In this document: positions 1-8,168 of the stretch, in pieces
How positions within the stretch are numbered: the stretch's first letter is position 1
Layout: every line of letters starts with the position of its first letter
Assembly: GCA_965219935.1 (NCBI GenBank)
Contig: CBDCOU010000003.1
Coordinates: forward strand, 2,666,001-2,730,000
DNA length: 64,000 nt
Source of the DNA: Bin34 sp965219935
Lineage (GTDB): Bacteria; Chloroflexota; Anaerolineae; Caldilineales; Caldilineaceae
Direction: 5' to 3'
Notes under the pieces: model-generated
Databases searched by the model: none
Told to the model about the DNA's origin: nothing
The model's input: only the letters and a program-made list of their open reading frames with translations
Made by a program: the position numbers and the translations under genes

Positions 1-1
1 C

Positions 2-130
2 CCGAAGGTCGAAACCGTCGCATGGTACGATCCCGCGGGCGGCGAGATTCTGGTCACCGTATCCAGTTTCGGCACCCGCTTGACCGAGTACCTGCTGGTC
101 GTGCGCACCCAGACGCTGGACAGCCGCTGA
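2..130 (+). CDS. C-terminal end of an unidentified protein (partial)
   Basis: An open frame runs in from the window edge and stops with TGA. The visible 42 residues (PKVETVAWYDPAGGEILVTV... ending TLDSR) look like beta-strand-rich soluble protein, but no family can be assigned from so short a tail. It ends 34 bases before the next gene on the same strand, so the two may be cotranscribed. Most of the gene lies outside the window. Confidence 0.5.
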   Translation, partial: PKVETVAWYDPAGGEILVTVSSFGTRLTEYLLVVRTQTLDSR

Positions 131-164
131 TCGGCGGCCGCCGCCGGACGGTCATTCCGAATCC

Positions 165-878
165 ATGAAAGCCATGCTTGAAGACAAGCGCACCGGCCTC
201 CAGGTTGCCTTCGTGGACGCCGTGGTCGAAAGCGGCCGCGACAGTTCCGTCCACCAGGCGTTGCAGGAGAATCTGCAGGTCTGGTACAGCAGCGGGGCCA
301 CCCCCCTGTGGCTCAACACCTTCCGGAACCGGGGCGACTGCCGGCTGGTCTGCCTGGTGGAGAACTTCACCAGCTTCGAGAGCCTGATGCTGGACCAAAT
401 TCGGAGCGTGGCCGGCGTGCGCGAAACGCGCACGGCCTTCAGTTTCAGCGGTTCGGCCGACCTGGATCTGCTGCTGGACCTTGAAATGGAGGTCCTGCCC
501 CACACCGAAGCCTGTTCCGCCTTCCTGGAGGTAACGGTGGCACCCGGTCAGGATCGATCCGTCCAGGAGCGTTGCGCGATGCTGCCGGCCGACGATCCCG
601 TGCGTGTGGTGTGGTCGCTCAATTCCTACAACGGCCAGGCCGACGACCTGTCCCTCCTCCTGCTCGGCTCCCCGGGCGCGGACTTGGCGGAGTTCACCAT
701 GCGGCACATTCGGTCCATGGAAGGGGTTGTCGCAACCGAGATAGATCAGATTTGGGACTGGACCTGGATGGCCCAGCCCGACTCGGTGATTGCCCTGTGT
801 GAACACTTTGCCGCAGAACACGTCCTGGAGGACGGCTTCGACGACCTGGATCAGTTCTACGCCGACGTGGATTGGTAG
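165..878 (+). CDS. Protein with two Lrp/AsnC-ligand-domain-like repeats, no HTH
   Basis: This 237-residue cytoplasmic protein has no signal peptide or membrane segment. Two stretches resemble the ligand-binding (RAM) half of Lrp/AsnC regulators: around residues 75-100 (LDQIRSVAGVRETRTAFSF) and around 180-205 (MRHIRSMEGVVATEIDQIW). Each has the helix followed by a GV-x-T/E-T beta strand typical of that fold. No helix-turn-helix precedes them, so DNA binding is not expected; a small-molecule sensor or an oligomerising partner of another regulator is possible. The start ATG at 165 is the first in frame; ATG at 174 is an alternative. The family assignment is inference from pattern only. Confidence 0.65.
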   Translation: MKAMLEDKRTGLQVAFVDAVVESGRDSSVHQALQENLQVWYSSGATPLWLNTFRNRGDCRLVCLVENFTSFESLMLDQIRSVAGVRETRTAFSFSGSADLDLLLDLEMEVLPHTEACSAFLEVTVAPGQDRSVQERCAMLPADDPVRVVWSLNSYNGQADDLSLLLLGSPGADLAEFTMRHIRSMEGVVATEIDQIWDWTWMAQPDSVIALCEHFAAEHVLEDGFDDLDQFYADVDW

Positions 879-932
879 CAGGGTTCGCGGCGGACCGGCG
901 GGATCCGCCGTCCAAATCCAGCCCGGTCGAAC

Positions 933-1670
933 TCAGGCCGCCCTGCAATTGCCGACACCGGACGGGCCACGGGCTTCGAAGTACTGCGCCGCCTCGGCGT
1001 GAACCGCTGCCCTGAAGCGGCCCCAATCGGCCCAACTGGGTGTCCGCTCCTTCAGGGCACACAGGTTGGCGGCAACCCGGTGCAGATCGCCCGGAGGACA
1101 CCATGCCCAGCCTGTGATCTGCTCAGTTTCGTCGACCACCTGCGGTTCCATGCCGCTTGGCGCTTGGATTGCGAATATGAAGGAGGCGAAGGTGAACTCC
1201 CGCTCCAGCCGCCGATGCCGGAAGCCGTAGGTCAACAGACCGGCGAAGTCCGCGATGCAACCGGTACTGAGCCCCGCCGGTTCCTCCCGCACCTCCAGGC
1301 CGGTTTCCTCCGCCACTTCCCGCACAACCCCCGCCACCGGATCTTCTCCCGGTGCCAGCCCGCCGGTGGGCAGCCGGTAGGCCTGTTCCGGGTAGTAGCT
1401 CTTGGTGTGGAGCAGGACACCCGTTTCCGGTTGGCCGCGGTAGAGAAGGTAGCAGACTTCCGCGGCTCTGCCATCCCGCAGCAAATTCTGGGGATACGTC
1501 GTCAAAAACGGATCATCCACTTCCAGCGATACATGGCTGCGGTGCGCCTGCGGCCAGCGCGCGCGAAGCTGTCTCCAGTCGACTGCAAAGAGAGCCTCCT
1601 CGGCAGCCGACACGCAACGTGTACTCTCTTCAGCGCTACCGGTCAACGCGCAGTTGCGGATCAATGGCAT
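933..1670 (-). CDS. NUDIX hydrolase
   Basis: This 245-residue protein has a complete Nudix box at about residues 104-126 (GGLAPGED then REVAEETGLEV), which fits the G-x5-E-x7-R-E-U-x-E-E-x-G-U pattern that binds Mg2+ and cleaves nucleoside-diphosphate-linked substrates. Strands before the box (VCYLLYRG, GVLLHTKSYY) fit the Nudix fold. Substrate cannot be told; the spacing resembles ADP-ribose or NDP-sugar hydrolases. ATG at 1670 overlaps the end of the permease gene by 35 bases; an in-frame GTG at 1613 would remove the overlap and is a credible alternative start. It may be the last gene of the peptide-transport operon or an independent gene. Confidence 0.85.
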   Translation of the reverse strand: MPLIRNCALTGSAEESTRCVSAAEEALFAVDWRQLRARWPQAHRSHVSLEVDDPFLTTYPQNLLRDGRAAEVCYLLYRGQPETGVLLHTKSYYPEQAYRLPTGGLAPGEDPVAGVVREVAEETGLEVREEPAGLSTGCIADFAGLLTYGFRHRRLEREFTFASFIFAIQAPSGMEPQVVDETEQITGWAWCPPGDLHRVAANLCALKERTPSWADWGRFRAAVHAEAAQYFEARGPSGVGNCRAA

Positions 1671-2664
1671 CCCGCAGGCCGTCGCCCAATAGATAGAGTG
1701 CCAGGGCCGTCAGGAAAATCAGGATACCCGGCGGGAAGATCAGGTGCCAAGCCACGCGATTGCCAGTGGTGGGGTCTTGAAGGAAAAAGAAATCCTGGGA
1801 TTTGGACAGCAGGCTACCCCAAGTGGCCTGTGGTGGCTGGACTCCGAAACCGAGGAAGCTGAGCACGGACTCCGTCAGCACCAGAGCTCCGACATTCAAC
1901 ATGATCAGGACAATGAGCAGGGGGATCGTGTTGGGCAGGATGTGATACCACATGATGCGTAGCCGGGAGGCACCCAACGCCTGGGCAGCCGTTGCATAGT
2001 CCAAGGTCTTGATCTGAAACACCTGCCCGCGCGTGAACCGCGCCGCGCCGATCCAGCCGAAGAACCCTAGGAACAAGGTTAAGAGGATGGCATTGGGCTT
2101 GTAGACGGAGTTCAGCAGGATCAGGACAAATAGTGGGGGTAACGAACCAAACGTGTTGATCAGCCACTGGATCAAATCGTCCACCCTGCCTCCCAGGAAT
2201 CCCGCCAGCATGCCTATCGAGATGCCCAGGGCGAAAGCAATTCCGGCCGCACAGAAGGCAATCAGCATACTGACCCGGGCACCGTGCAGCAGGCGCACCA
2301 GTTGGTCCCGGCCCAGGTTGTCCGTGCCCAGCCAATGGGTAACACCGTCCGACACGTCCAACAATGAATCGGCAACGCCTTTGTCGAGGCCCACCAATCG
2401 GAGCGCCATGGACGGAAGCAGCGGTGGCTGCAGGGTGGCATCCAGATTTGTACGGTTGGGGTTCACACCCACCAGCAAATCGCCCAGGGGATTGGCCAAC
2501 AGTGCCAGCAGGCCAATCAGGAGAATGAACAGAATCGACGCCAACGTCATCCCGTCCGCCCGGATGCGTTCAAGCGTGATGGTGAGGAACGTCTTGGGCG
2601 GCCTGAGCGGCAGCGCCCGGCTGACCGCCCCGGACAAGGTTTGATCGGCCGTTGTGGTGGACAC
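1636..2664 (-). CDS. Peptide ABC transporter permease, DppC/OppC type
   Basis: This 342-residue inner-membrane subunit belongs to a dipeptide/oligopeptide importer. It has an N-terminal membrane segment (residues ~42-60), then the family-typical HWLGTDNLGRDQLVRLLHGAR segment just before the core, five or more further membrane segments, and the EAA loop (YATAAQALGASRLRIMWYHILPN) that docks onto the ATPases. It ends in the usual LLGDGLRDAIDP. It starts at GTG 2664 with an AGGAAA site a few bases upstream. It lies 28 bases after the DppB-type permease and is the last transport gene of the operon. Confidence 0.93.
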   Translation of the reverse strand: MSTTTADQTLSGAVSRALPLRPPKTFLTITLERIRADGMTLASILFILLIGLLALLANPLGDLLVGVNPNRTNLDATLQPPLLPSMALRLVGLDKGVADSLLDVSDGVTHWLGTDNLGRDQLVRLLHGARVSMLIAFCAAGIAFALGISIGMLAGFLGGRVDDLIQWLINTFGSLPPLFVLILLNSVYKPNAILLTLFLGFFGWIGAARFTRGQVFQIKTLDYATAAQALGASRLRIMWYHILPNTIPLLIVLIMLNVGALVLTESVLSFLGFGVQPPQATWGSLLSKSQDFFFLQDPTTGNRVAWHLIFPPGILIFLTALALYLLGDGLRDAIDPQLRVDR

Positions 2665-2692
2665 TACCGGATTTCCTGCACCGCGACCCGAC

Positions 2693-3757
2693 CTACTGCA
2701 TCCGAATGCGTGGATCGATGACCGCGTAGAGAATATCGGAGATTAGATAACCCAGAATCGTCAAGGCGGAGAAGAACATGGCTGCGCCCATGATCATGGG
2801 GTAGTCGCGCTGCAGGGCGGAGAACCAGGTCAGGCGTCCCATGCCGGGCCACGCAAAAATCGTCTCAATCACCAAGGCCCCGTTGAGCACACTCACAATG
2901 GTCGGTCCCAGTACCGTGGCCAACGGCAGCATGGCGTTGCGCAGCACATGGCGTTGCCAAACTGCCATCACTGCCAGTCCCTTGGCCCGGGCGGTCCGCA
3001 CGTAGTCCTGTTCGACCACCTCCAGCACCTGGGTCCGGACCAGTCTGGTCAGGAACGCCACTCCGCCCAGAGACGCCACGAAGGACGGCAGAATCAGGTG
3101 CCGAATGCGGTCCACCAAGTCGAACTTCATGTCCAGTGAAATTGTCATGCGACCGCCAACCGGCAGCAGTTTCCAAACGACAGCGAAGACGAAGATGCAA
3201 ATGATCCCCATCCAAAACTCGGGTACGGCCTGACCGATCACCGACAACAACCGGATTCCTTGGTCTTTTACCGAGCCGCGGAACAATGCACTGAGGAACC
3301 CCAGTGGCACACCGAATAGGAAGGTCAGGAACAGGACGACGATACTCAGTTCGAATGTGGCCGGCATGCGACTACGCAACATGCTCCAGACCGGCTCCTT
3401 GGTGATCAGGCTGTAGCCGAGATCCCAGCGGAGCAACCCTCCGCCGCGATCACAGAGGGTGAAGTCCGGGAGACCGAAATAGTGGCAGCTCTTGGACACG
3501 GGTGACATGGCATCAACCATGTCGCCGCCTCTCAGGGAAACTCCGGTGAGCCATTCCAGGTACTGTATGGGAATCGGTTGATCGAAACCCAGTTGCCGCC
3601 GCAACTCGTCACGCACCTCGGCTGTGATCGAAGGGTCGAAGGTGGACATGAGAACGTAGTCGCCGGGTGCCACCTTGATCAACGTGAAACTGAGCAGACT
3701 GATGCCCAACAGGGTGGGTATGGCCTGCAGAAGGCGTCGGATGATGTATCGGGTCAT
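2693..3757 (-). CDS. Peptide ABC transporter permease, DppB/OppB type
   Basis: This 354-residue permease opens with the DppB hallmark (MTRYIIRRLLQAIPTLLGIS) and an APGDY motif shortly after the first membrane segment. The EAA loop is TARAKGLAVMAVWQRHVLRNAML, and the end is ISDILYAVIDPRIRMQ, all typical of the family. It pairs with the DppC-type gene 28 bases downstream to form the membrane channel. The upstream binding-protein gene is separated by 117 bases containing a strong hairpin (3796-3831), which may lower permease expression relative to the binding protein. Confidence 0.94.
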   Translation of the reverse strand: MTRYIIRRLLQAIPTLLGISLLSFTLIKVAPGDYVLMSTFDPSITAEVRDELRRQLGFDQPIPIQYLEWLTGVSLRGGDMVDAMSPVSKSCHYFGLPDFTLCDRGGGLLRWDLGYSLITKEPVWSMLRSRMPATFELSIVVLFLTFLFGVPLGFLSALFRGSVKDQGIRLLSVIGQAVPEFWMGIICIFVFAVVWKLLPVGGRMTISLDMKFDLVDRIRHLILPSFVASLGGVAFLTRLVRTQVLEVVEQDYVRTARAKGLAVMAVWQRHVLRNAMLPLATVLGPTIVSVLNGALVIETIFAWPGMGRLTWFSALQRDYPMIMGAAMFFSALTILGYLISDILYAVIDPRIRMQ

Positions 3758-3795
3758 GTCGCGGACCGTTGCAAACCGGGGTCCGTGGTGCCGAC

Positions 3796-3831
3796 GGCCG
3801 GGCTGCTCCCCGGTGGGAAGTCAGCCCGGCC
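3796..3831 (-). other. Intercistronic hairpin between binding protein and permease
   Basis: A perfect 10-base inverted repeat (GGCCGGGCTG and CAGCCCGGCC) encloses a 16-base loop. It lies after the binding-protein stop and before the DppB-type gene. No T tract follows on the minus strand, so it is not a classical terminator. A role in protecting the upstream mRNA or in partial termination is inferred. Confidence 0.6.
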
Positions 3832-3874
3832 GCGCTCAAAAAATCAAAACGTCATATCGAAAGTCAGGCAAGAC

Positions 3875-5590
3875 CTATTCCGTCAGGGCCCATTCGTGGA
3901 TGTTCCAAGAGAAGCTCCAGGTCCCCGGATCGATACCTTCCCAGCGGTTGGAATAGCCGACGTTGCCGATGCTACCGGTCACGAATAGGTAGGGGATTTC
4001 GTCGTGAATGATCTGCTGGATTTCGTAGTAGTACGGAGCCCGATCCTCGGCTGCACAGCCGGGGGTTTCGAGGCCCAGTTCCAACAGCTCGTCAACCCGC
4101 GCGTTCTGGTAGCTGACGAAGTTGAAGCCGCTGCCCGGCGTATCGAACTTCGAGTGCCAGAAGGAGTCGTCGTTGGGATCCGTGCCCAAACCGGTCCAGC
4201 CAATGATCACCATCTCGTAGGTCTGTCCCAACAACTCGCCAACCAGCGTACCGAATTCGATCGCCTCGAACTGGATGTCGAAGCCGATGCTGTTGAGTTG
4301 ATCCTGGACCAGCACGCCCAGTTCCTCGCGGGTGGAGTTGCCGGCGTTGGTCTTGAGGTTCAGGGACAGGGGGACGCCGGCCTCGGCGGTGGCACAACCG
4401 TTGCACTCGCGTACGCCATCGCCGTCGCTGTCCGTCCAACCGGCCTCATCCAAGAGGGCGGCCGCGGCTTCCAGGTCGTAGGCATAGGGTTCGATCGACG
4501 CATCATGGGCCCAGCCCACGGCCGGCAGCACGTTGCTGGCCAGCTTGTAGCCCTGGCCCAGGTAGACCTTGTTGATGATCGCCTCGTAGTCCAGGCTGTG
4601 CGCCATGGCCTTCCGCACCATCTTGTCGCTCAGGATCGGATGGGGATCCTGCTCGACGAGGTTGCCGTCCTCATCCTGGCCCGGCAGGGGGTTGGCGGGA
4701 TTGGCCTGGTTCAGGCCGATGTAGCTGTAGCCGTCGTCCTTGAACTTGAAGATGTTCAGATCCGGATTGAGTCCGACCCGGGTCAGCTGGGTCGGCTCCA
4801 GGCCCATGACGTCAATCTCGCCGTTCTCCAGGGCGGCCAGGCGGGAGCCAGCCTGCGGGATGACACGGATGATCTGGCCGTCCATGTTGGGCGCGCCCTT
4901 CCAAAAGCCGTCGTTGCTCTCCATGGCGATGAAGTTGTCCCGCTGCCACTCCTTGAAGCCAAAGGCCTCGGCCGTCGCGGTGGGTGCCGTGTTGAGTGGA
5001 CTGTCCATGATATCGGAGAAGTCCTCGGCATACAGGTGGCTGGGCAGCCAGCCCAGACCCAGGTCAAGCAGGCCGTCGCACTTGAGGTCGGAGAACGTTA
5101 CCTGAACGGTCAGGTCGTCGATGACCTCAATGCTTTCGATGCTCGCTACGTTGGCCTTGCGAGGCGTCTCCACCAGTTCACTGGCGATCGCATCGTAGGT
5201 GAACTTGAAGTCGTGGGCATCCACGGCCTCGCCGTCGCTCCAGGTTACGCCCGGGCGCAGGTTGAACGTCCAGACCAGAGAGTCCTCGGACACAGTCCAA
5301 CTTTCAGCCATCTCGGTTGCCTCGATGGCACCGGTCTTGGGGTTGGTGCCTAGGAGGCCCGGGAAATACGGCATCATGTCGAAACTGGCCGAGTCGGAGG
5401 CCAGAATCGGGTTCAGGATGGTACCGTCGGCACTACTGGCCTCGGTCCAGGTTCCGCCTTGGATGGGGCCGGCCGGCACCGCTTCCGTCTCCATGGGCAC
5501 GGCCACGGTGGTGCAGGCCGCCAGCAACGGCACCACCAACGCCACCAGGGTTGCACCGGCCAACAGCCGGCGCCAAGCAAGTCTCTTCAT
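3875..5590 (-). CDS. Peptide-binding lipoprotein of ABC importer (SBP_bac_5)
   Basis: This 571-residue extracytoplasmic solute-binding protein has a signal peptide (residues 1-25) ending in a lipobox LLAAC with the lipidated Cys at 26. The body fits family 5 binding proteins: W-T-FNLRPGVTWSDGEAVDAHDFKFTYDAI at about 110-140, a long central domain, and LNLKTNAGNSTREELGVLVQDQL near 410. It captures peptides or related ligands and delivers them to the two permeases downstream. ATG 5590 is preceded by an AAGGAA site at 8-base spacing. It lies directly downstream of a tnpB element that separates it from its ATPase genes. Exact ligand is unknown. Confidence 0.93.
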   Translation of the reverse strand: MKRLAWRRLLAGATLVALVVPLLAACTTVAVPMETEAVPAGPIQGGTWTEASSADGTILNPILASDSASFDMMPYFPGLLGTNPKTGAIEATEMAESWTVSEDSLVWTFNLRPGVTWSDGEAVDAHDFKFTYDAIASELVETPRKANVASIESIEVIDDLTVQVTFSDLKCDGLLDLGLGWLPSHLYAEDFSDIMDSPLNTAPTATAEAFGFKEWQRDNFIAMESNDGFWKGAPNMDGQIIRVIPQAGSRLAALENGEIDVMGLEPTQLTRVGLNPDLNIFKFKDDGYSYIGLNQANPANPLPGQDEDGNLVEQDPHPILSDKMVRKAMAHSLDYEAIINKVYLGQGYKLASNVLPAVGWAHDASIEPYAYDLEAAAALLDEAGWTDSDGDGVRECNGCATAEAGVPLSLNLKTNAGNSTREELGVLVQDQLNSIGFDIQFEAIEFGTLVGELLGQTYEMVIIGWTGLGTDPNDDSFWHSKFDTPGSGFNFVSYQNARVDELLELGLETPGCAAEDRAPYYYEIQQIIHDEIPYLFVTGSIGNVGYSNRWEGIDPGTWSFSWNIHEWALTE

Positions 5591-5655
5591 TTTGTCTGTT
5601 CCTTAATTCTTGTAAGTTATTGACAAACAAGGTTGGGTAATTCGCTCTCGGCCGG

Positions 5656-7038
5656 TCAGGGCAGCACCAACTGCCTGGCAGGCTCGAGTCCGGGATGAGC
5701 AGTCCCATCCGGTGTCCCGCTTCGATCCCGCAGCAGGCGCTTGACCTCCCGGTAGGGCGTGTACAGTGTAATCTCGTCATCGTACATGCGCTGCAGGATA
5801 TTGCGGGCGGCGTTGGTGTCCGCATCCAACACGACTCCGTCCAGGCCGTAAAACCGATCCCCGCGCCGCGTGCCCTGCAACAGGCCGGTGCGGGAGTCGA
5901 TTTGCGACGTGTAGGCGGGGTTCACCAACACCAGCGCCGAACCTCGGCGCCGAGATATCGAAGTGAGGGTGTCGGCCATGAGGCCCTTGACCCAGCCGCT
6001 CAGACGGCGGTTGGTGTCGCGGTGGCGATACCTGGACGACGCCATGGGGGCCGTCAGGTCCTCGCAGGCGATGGTGCCGGCGCGGTCGACGACGCGGTGG
6101 GCGGCGTGGCAGAGGAAGTCACGCGTCTGTGCCGTGTGCTTCTGCTGCCGGCGATCCCACTTCCGGTTGCCGAGGTTGTTTCGGCGGATGTTGTCGGCTT
6201 TCTGGATGCGGCCGGCCTCGCGGTGCTTCTGCTCAATCGTACGCAGCTGGTCGCGTCGTTGGCCCTTGACCTTGCGGGCATCGCTCTCCGCGGCCAGCAA
6301 GTCGCCCAAACCCTCGCCGTGCCGTTCGCCTGCGCTGTCGGCATAGGCTTCGGTGTAGCCCTTGTCGACGCCGATGGTCTCCGTGCCGCAGGGCTTTGTG
6401 CAGCAGGCCGTGTCTTCGCCCACGGCGTAGTGGATCGCCACCTGGCCATCGTCCTGCAGGATGATCCGCAGGGTTCCGGTGGGCAGGTGTGTGCCCCGGA
6501 GTGGAATGGCGATGCGCTGGCCGCGCTCCATCCCCTGCAAGTAGACCCAGGCCCGACCGTGCCAGACCTTGGTGGTGTAGGAGCCCGCGTCGGCCACGAT
6601 CTGGTTGGTCACGCGGGACGTGCCACCCTGCCACTGCTTGCGCATCTGCCGGTGCAGAAAGGAATCCTCATCCCAGCGATTGCGCTTCAACAGCGAGTAG
6701 AGACGGTGGCGTTCCTCACCGTCGCCGCGGGTCCTGTGCCAAATGGCCTTCTTGACCGACACCTTGGCGGCTTCCCGGCCGGCTTGGATGTCACCCAAGG
6801 CGTCCGCCAGGGTGGCCTTGCCCAACCGGGCCGGCAGCCCCTGCCAGGCATAGCCTTCCGCCATCCAGGCGTTGCGGATCTCGTAGGCTGACTGTTGTGC
6901 CGTGGACAGGCCGCTGCAGCGTTGCCAGGCGTCGGCACGGACGCGCCCGCACAGCGCGGCGATCCGCATCAACCGATCGAACTTGGCTTTGTGCAAACCC
7001 TGGCTGTGCAGGATGCGCGTGACCTTGGGGGCCTTCAT
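5656..7038 (-). CDS. tnpB: TnpB-family RNA-guided nuclease lacking the zinc ribbon
   Basis: This 460-residue protein has the RuvC-like triad of TnpB: Asp at about 225 in TIGVDKGYTEAYAD, Glu at 326 in TIACEDLTAP, and Asp at 407 in LDADTNAARNIL. Between the second and third motifs, where most TnpBs carry a four-Cys zinc ribbon, this one has NPAYTSQIDSRTGLLQG and GDRFYGLDG with no cysteine at all. TnpB proteins are RNA-guided DNA nucleases that help IS elements persist; whether this subtype cuts DNA is not shown by the sequence. ATG 7038 has no obvious Shine-Dalgarno site. It interrupts a transporter operon on the same strand. Confidence 0.88.
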   Translation of the reverse strand: MKAPKVTRILHSQGLHKAKFDRLMRIAALCGRVRADAWQRCSGLSTAQQSAYEIRNAWMAEGYAWQGLPARLGKATLADALGDIQAGREAAKVSVKKAIWHRTRGDGEERHRLYSLLKRNRWDEDSFLHRQMRKQWQGGTSRVTNQIVADAGSYTTKVWHGRAWVYLQGMERGQRIAIPLRGTHLPTGTLRIILQDDGQVAIHYAVGEDTACCTKPCGTETIGVDKGYTEAYADSAGERHGEGLGDLLAAESDARKVKGQRRDQLRTIEQKHREAGRIQKADNIRRNNLGNRKWDRRQQKHTAQTRDFLCHAAHRVVDRAGTIACEDLTAPMASSRYRHRDTNRRLSGWVKGLMADTLTSISRRRGSALVLVNPAYTSQIDSRTGLLQGTRRGDRFYGLDGVVLDADTNAARNILQRMYDDEITLYTPYREVKRLLRDRSGTPDGTAHPGLEPARQLVLP

Positions 7039-7090
7039 GACTTACAGAATTAGGCAGGAAGTGTCAGGAAACACGGTGCTTATCGGTGCT

Positions 7091-7109
7091 CCTCTGTCCG
7101 AGACAGAGG
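7091..7109 (-). repeat. Hairpin at putative left end of the TnpB element
   Basis: CCTCTGTC and GACAGAGG form a perfect 8-bp stem with a 3-base loop. On the tnpB strand it follows TATAACCCATTTCAAT. Left-end hairpins of this size, a few bases inside the tip, are recognised by Y1 transposases in the IS200/IS605 family. The adjoining ATTGAAAT resembles a CRISPR repeat end but there is only one copy. Confidence 0.6.
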
Positions 7110-7157
7110 ATTGAAATGGGTTATACGGAACCGACAATATACCGACCCCGGCGATAA

Positions 7158-8168
7158 TTATTCCTCGTTCAGGAAGCAGGCCGCGTAGTGGCCGTCGCCC
7201 ACGTCGCGGAACTCCGGCTCCTCTTGGAAGCAGCGGTCCATGGCCTTGGGACAACGGGTACTGAAGTTGCAGCCGGTGGGAGGAGAGGCTGGATTGGGTA
7301 CGTCCCCCTCCAGAATGATGCGCTGACGCTTGGCTTCCACCACGGGATCGGGCACCGGCACGGCGGACAGCAAGGCTTCCGTGTAGGGGTGGCGCGGGTT
7401 CTCATACAACTCGGTGCGCTCGGCAATTTCCACAATCTTGCCGAGGTACATCACGGCAATGCGGTCCGAGATGTGCCGTACCACGCTCAGGTCGTGGGCA
7501 ATAAACAGGTAGGTCAGCTGCAGTTCCCGCTGCAGGTCCTCCAACAGGTTGATGACCTGAGCCTGGATGGACACATCGAGAGCCGAAATCGGTTCGTCAC
7601 AGACGATGAAGGAGGGATTGACCGCCAGGGCCCGGGCCACGCCGATCCGCTGCCGCTGCCCGCCCGAGAACTCATGGGGATAGCGGTTGACAAAATAGGG
7701 GTTGAGACCCACGATTTCCAACAGTTCGCGCACCCGCTCCTGCCGGTCGGTCTTGGAGTTGCCCAACTGGTGGACGTCCAGCGGCTCGCCCACGATGCTG
7801 CCGACCGTCATGCGGGGATTGAGCGAGGCATAGGGATCCTGGAAGATCATCTGCATGCGTCGCCGCATCTGGCGCAGATCCGGACCCGAGGTTTCGGTCA
7901 GTTCCACGCCCTCGAAACGCACGCTGCCCGCGGTGGGACGGTGCAGCTGCAGGATGGCACGCCCGGTAGTCGACTTGCCGCAGCCCGATTCGCCGACCAG
8001 ACCCAGGGTCTCCCCCTTGATTAGGTCGAAATCCAAGCCGTCCACGGCCCGGATGGAGCCCACCTGGCGCTGAATCAGGATCCCGCGCGTGATGGGGAAG
8101 TGCATCTTGAGATCGCGGACTTCCAGCAGGACCTCGCCGCTGCCGTTCATGTTGGCGGCTTCGCTCAT
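7158..8168 (-). CDS. Peptide ABC transporter ATP-binding protein, OppF/DppF type
   Basis: This 336-residue cytoplasmic ATPase has Walker A GESGCGKSTTGR at about 59-70, the signature SGGQRQRIGVARAL, Walker B FIVCDEP and the H-loop AHDLSVV. The C-terminal oligopeptide-type extension contains the Cys-rich GCNFSTRCPKAMDRC found in OppD/F proteins and likely binding an Fe-S cluster or metal. It pairs with the OppD-type ATPase whose stop overlaps this ATG by 4 bases (ATGA). After it the operon is broken by the tnpB element before the binding protein gene. Confidence 0.95.
   Translation of the reverse strand: MSEAANMNGSGEVLLEVRDLKMHFPITRGILIQRQVGSIRAVDGLDFDLIKGETLGLVGESGCGKSTTGRAILQLHRPTAGSVRFEGVELTETSGPDLRQMRRRMQMIFQDPYASLNPRMTVGSIVGEPLDVHQLGNSKTDRQERVRELLEIVGLNPYFVNRYPHEFSGGQRQRIGVARALAVNPSFIVCDEPISALDVSIQAQVINLLEDLQRELQLTYLFIAHDLSVVRHISDRIAVMYLGKIVEIAERTELYENPRHPYTEALLSAVPVPDPVVEAKRQRIILEGDVPNPASPPTGCNFSTRCPKAMDRCFQEEPEFRDVGDGHYAACFLNEE

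Larger units (their letters stand above)
5600..7125 (-). mobile_element. TnpB-only IS200/IS605-like element (boundaries approximate)
   Basis: The element consists of a tnpB gene without a TnpA transposase. Upstream of tnpB on its own strand there is TATAACCCATTTCAAT followed 1 base later by a perfect 8-bp stem hairpin (7091-7109), which has the form of an IS605-type left end. The second TnpB element in this window has TATAACC at the matching place. A weaker hairpin overlaps the tnpB stop (5657-5677) and could be the right end. The exact tips were not determined; the left tip is set at the TATAACC motif and the right tip is a guess. It lies between ATPase and binding-protein genes of a peptide importer operon. 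Confidence 0.55.

Noticed and set aside
7091..7120. CRISPR-like repeat end (hairpin followed by ATTGAAAT)
   Set aside because: Only a single copy exists and no spaced repeats follow; it fits the left end of the TnpB element better.
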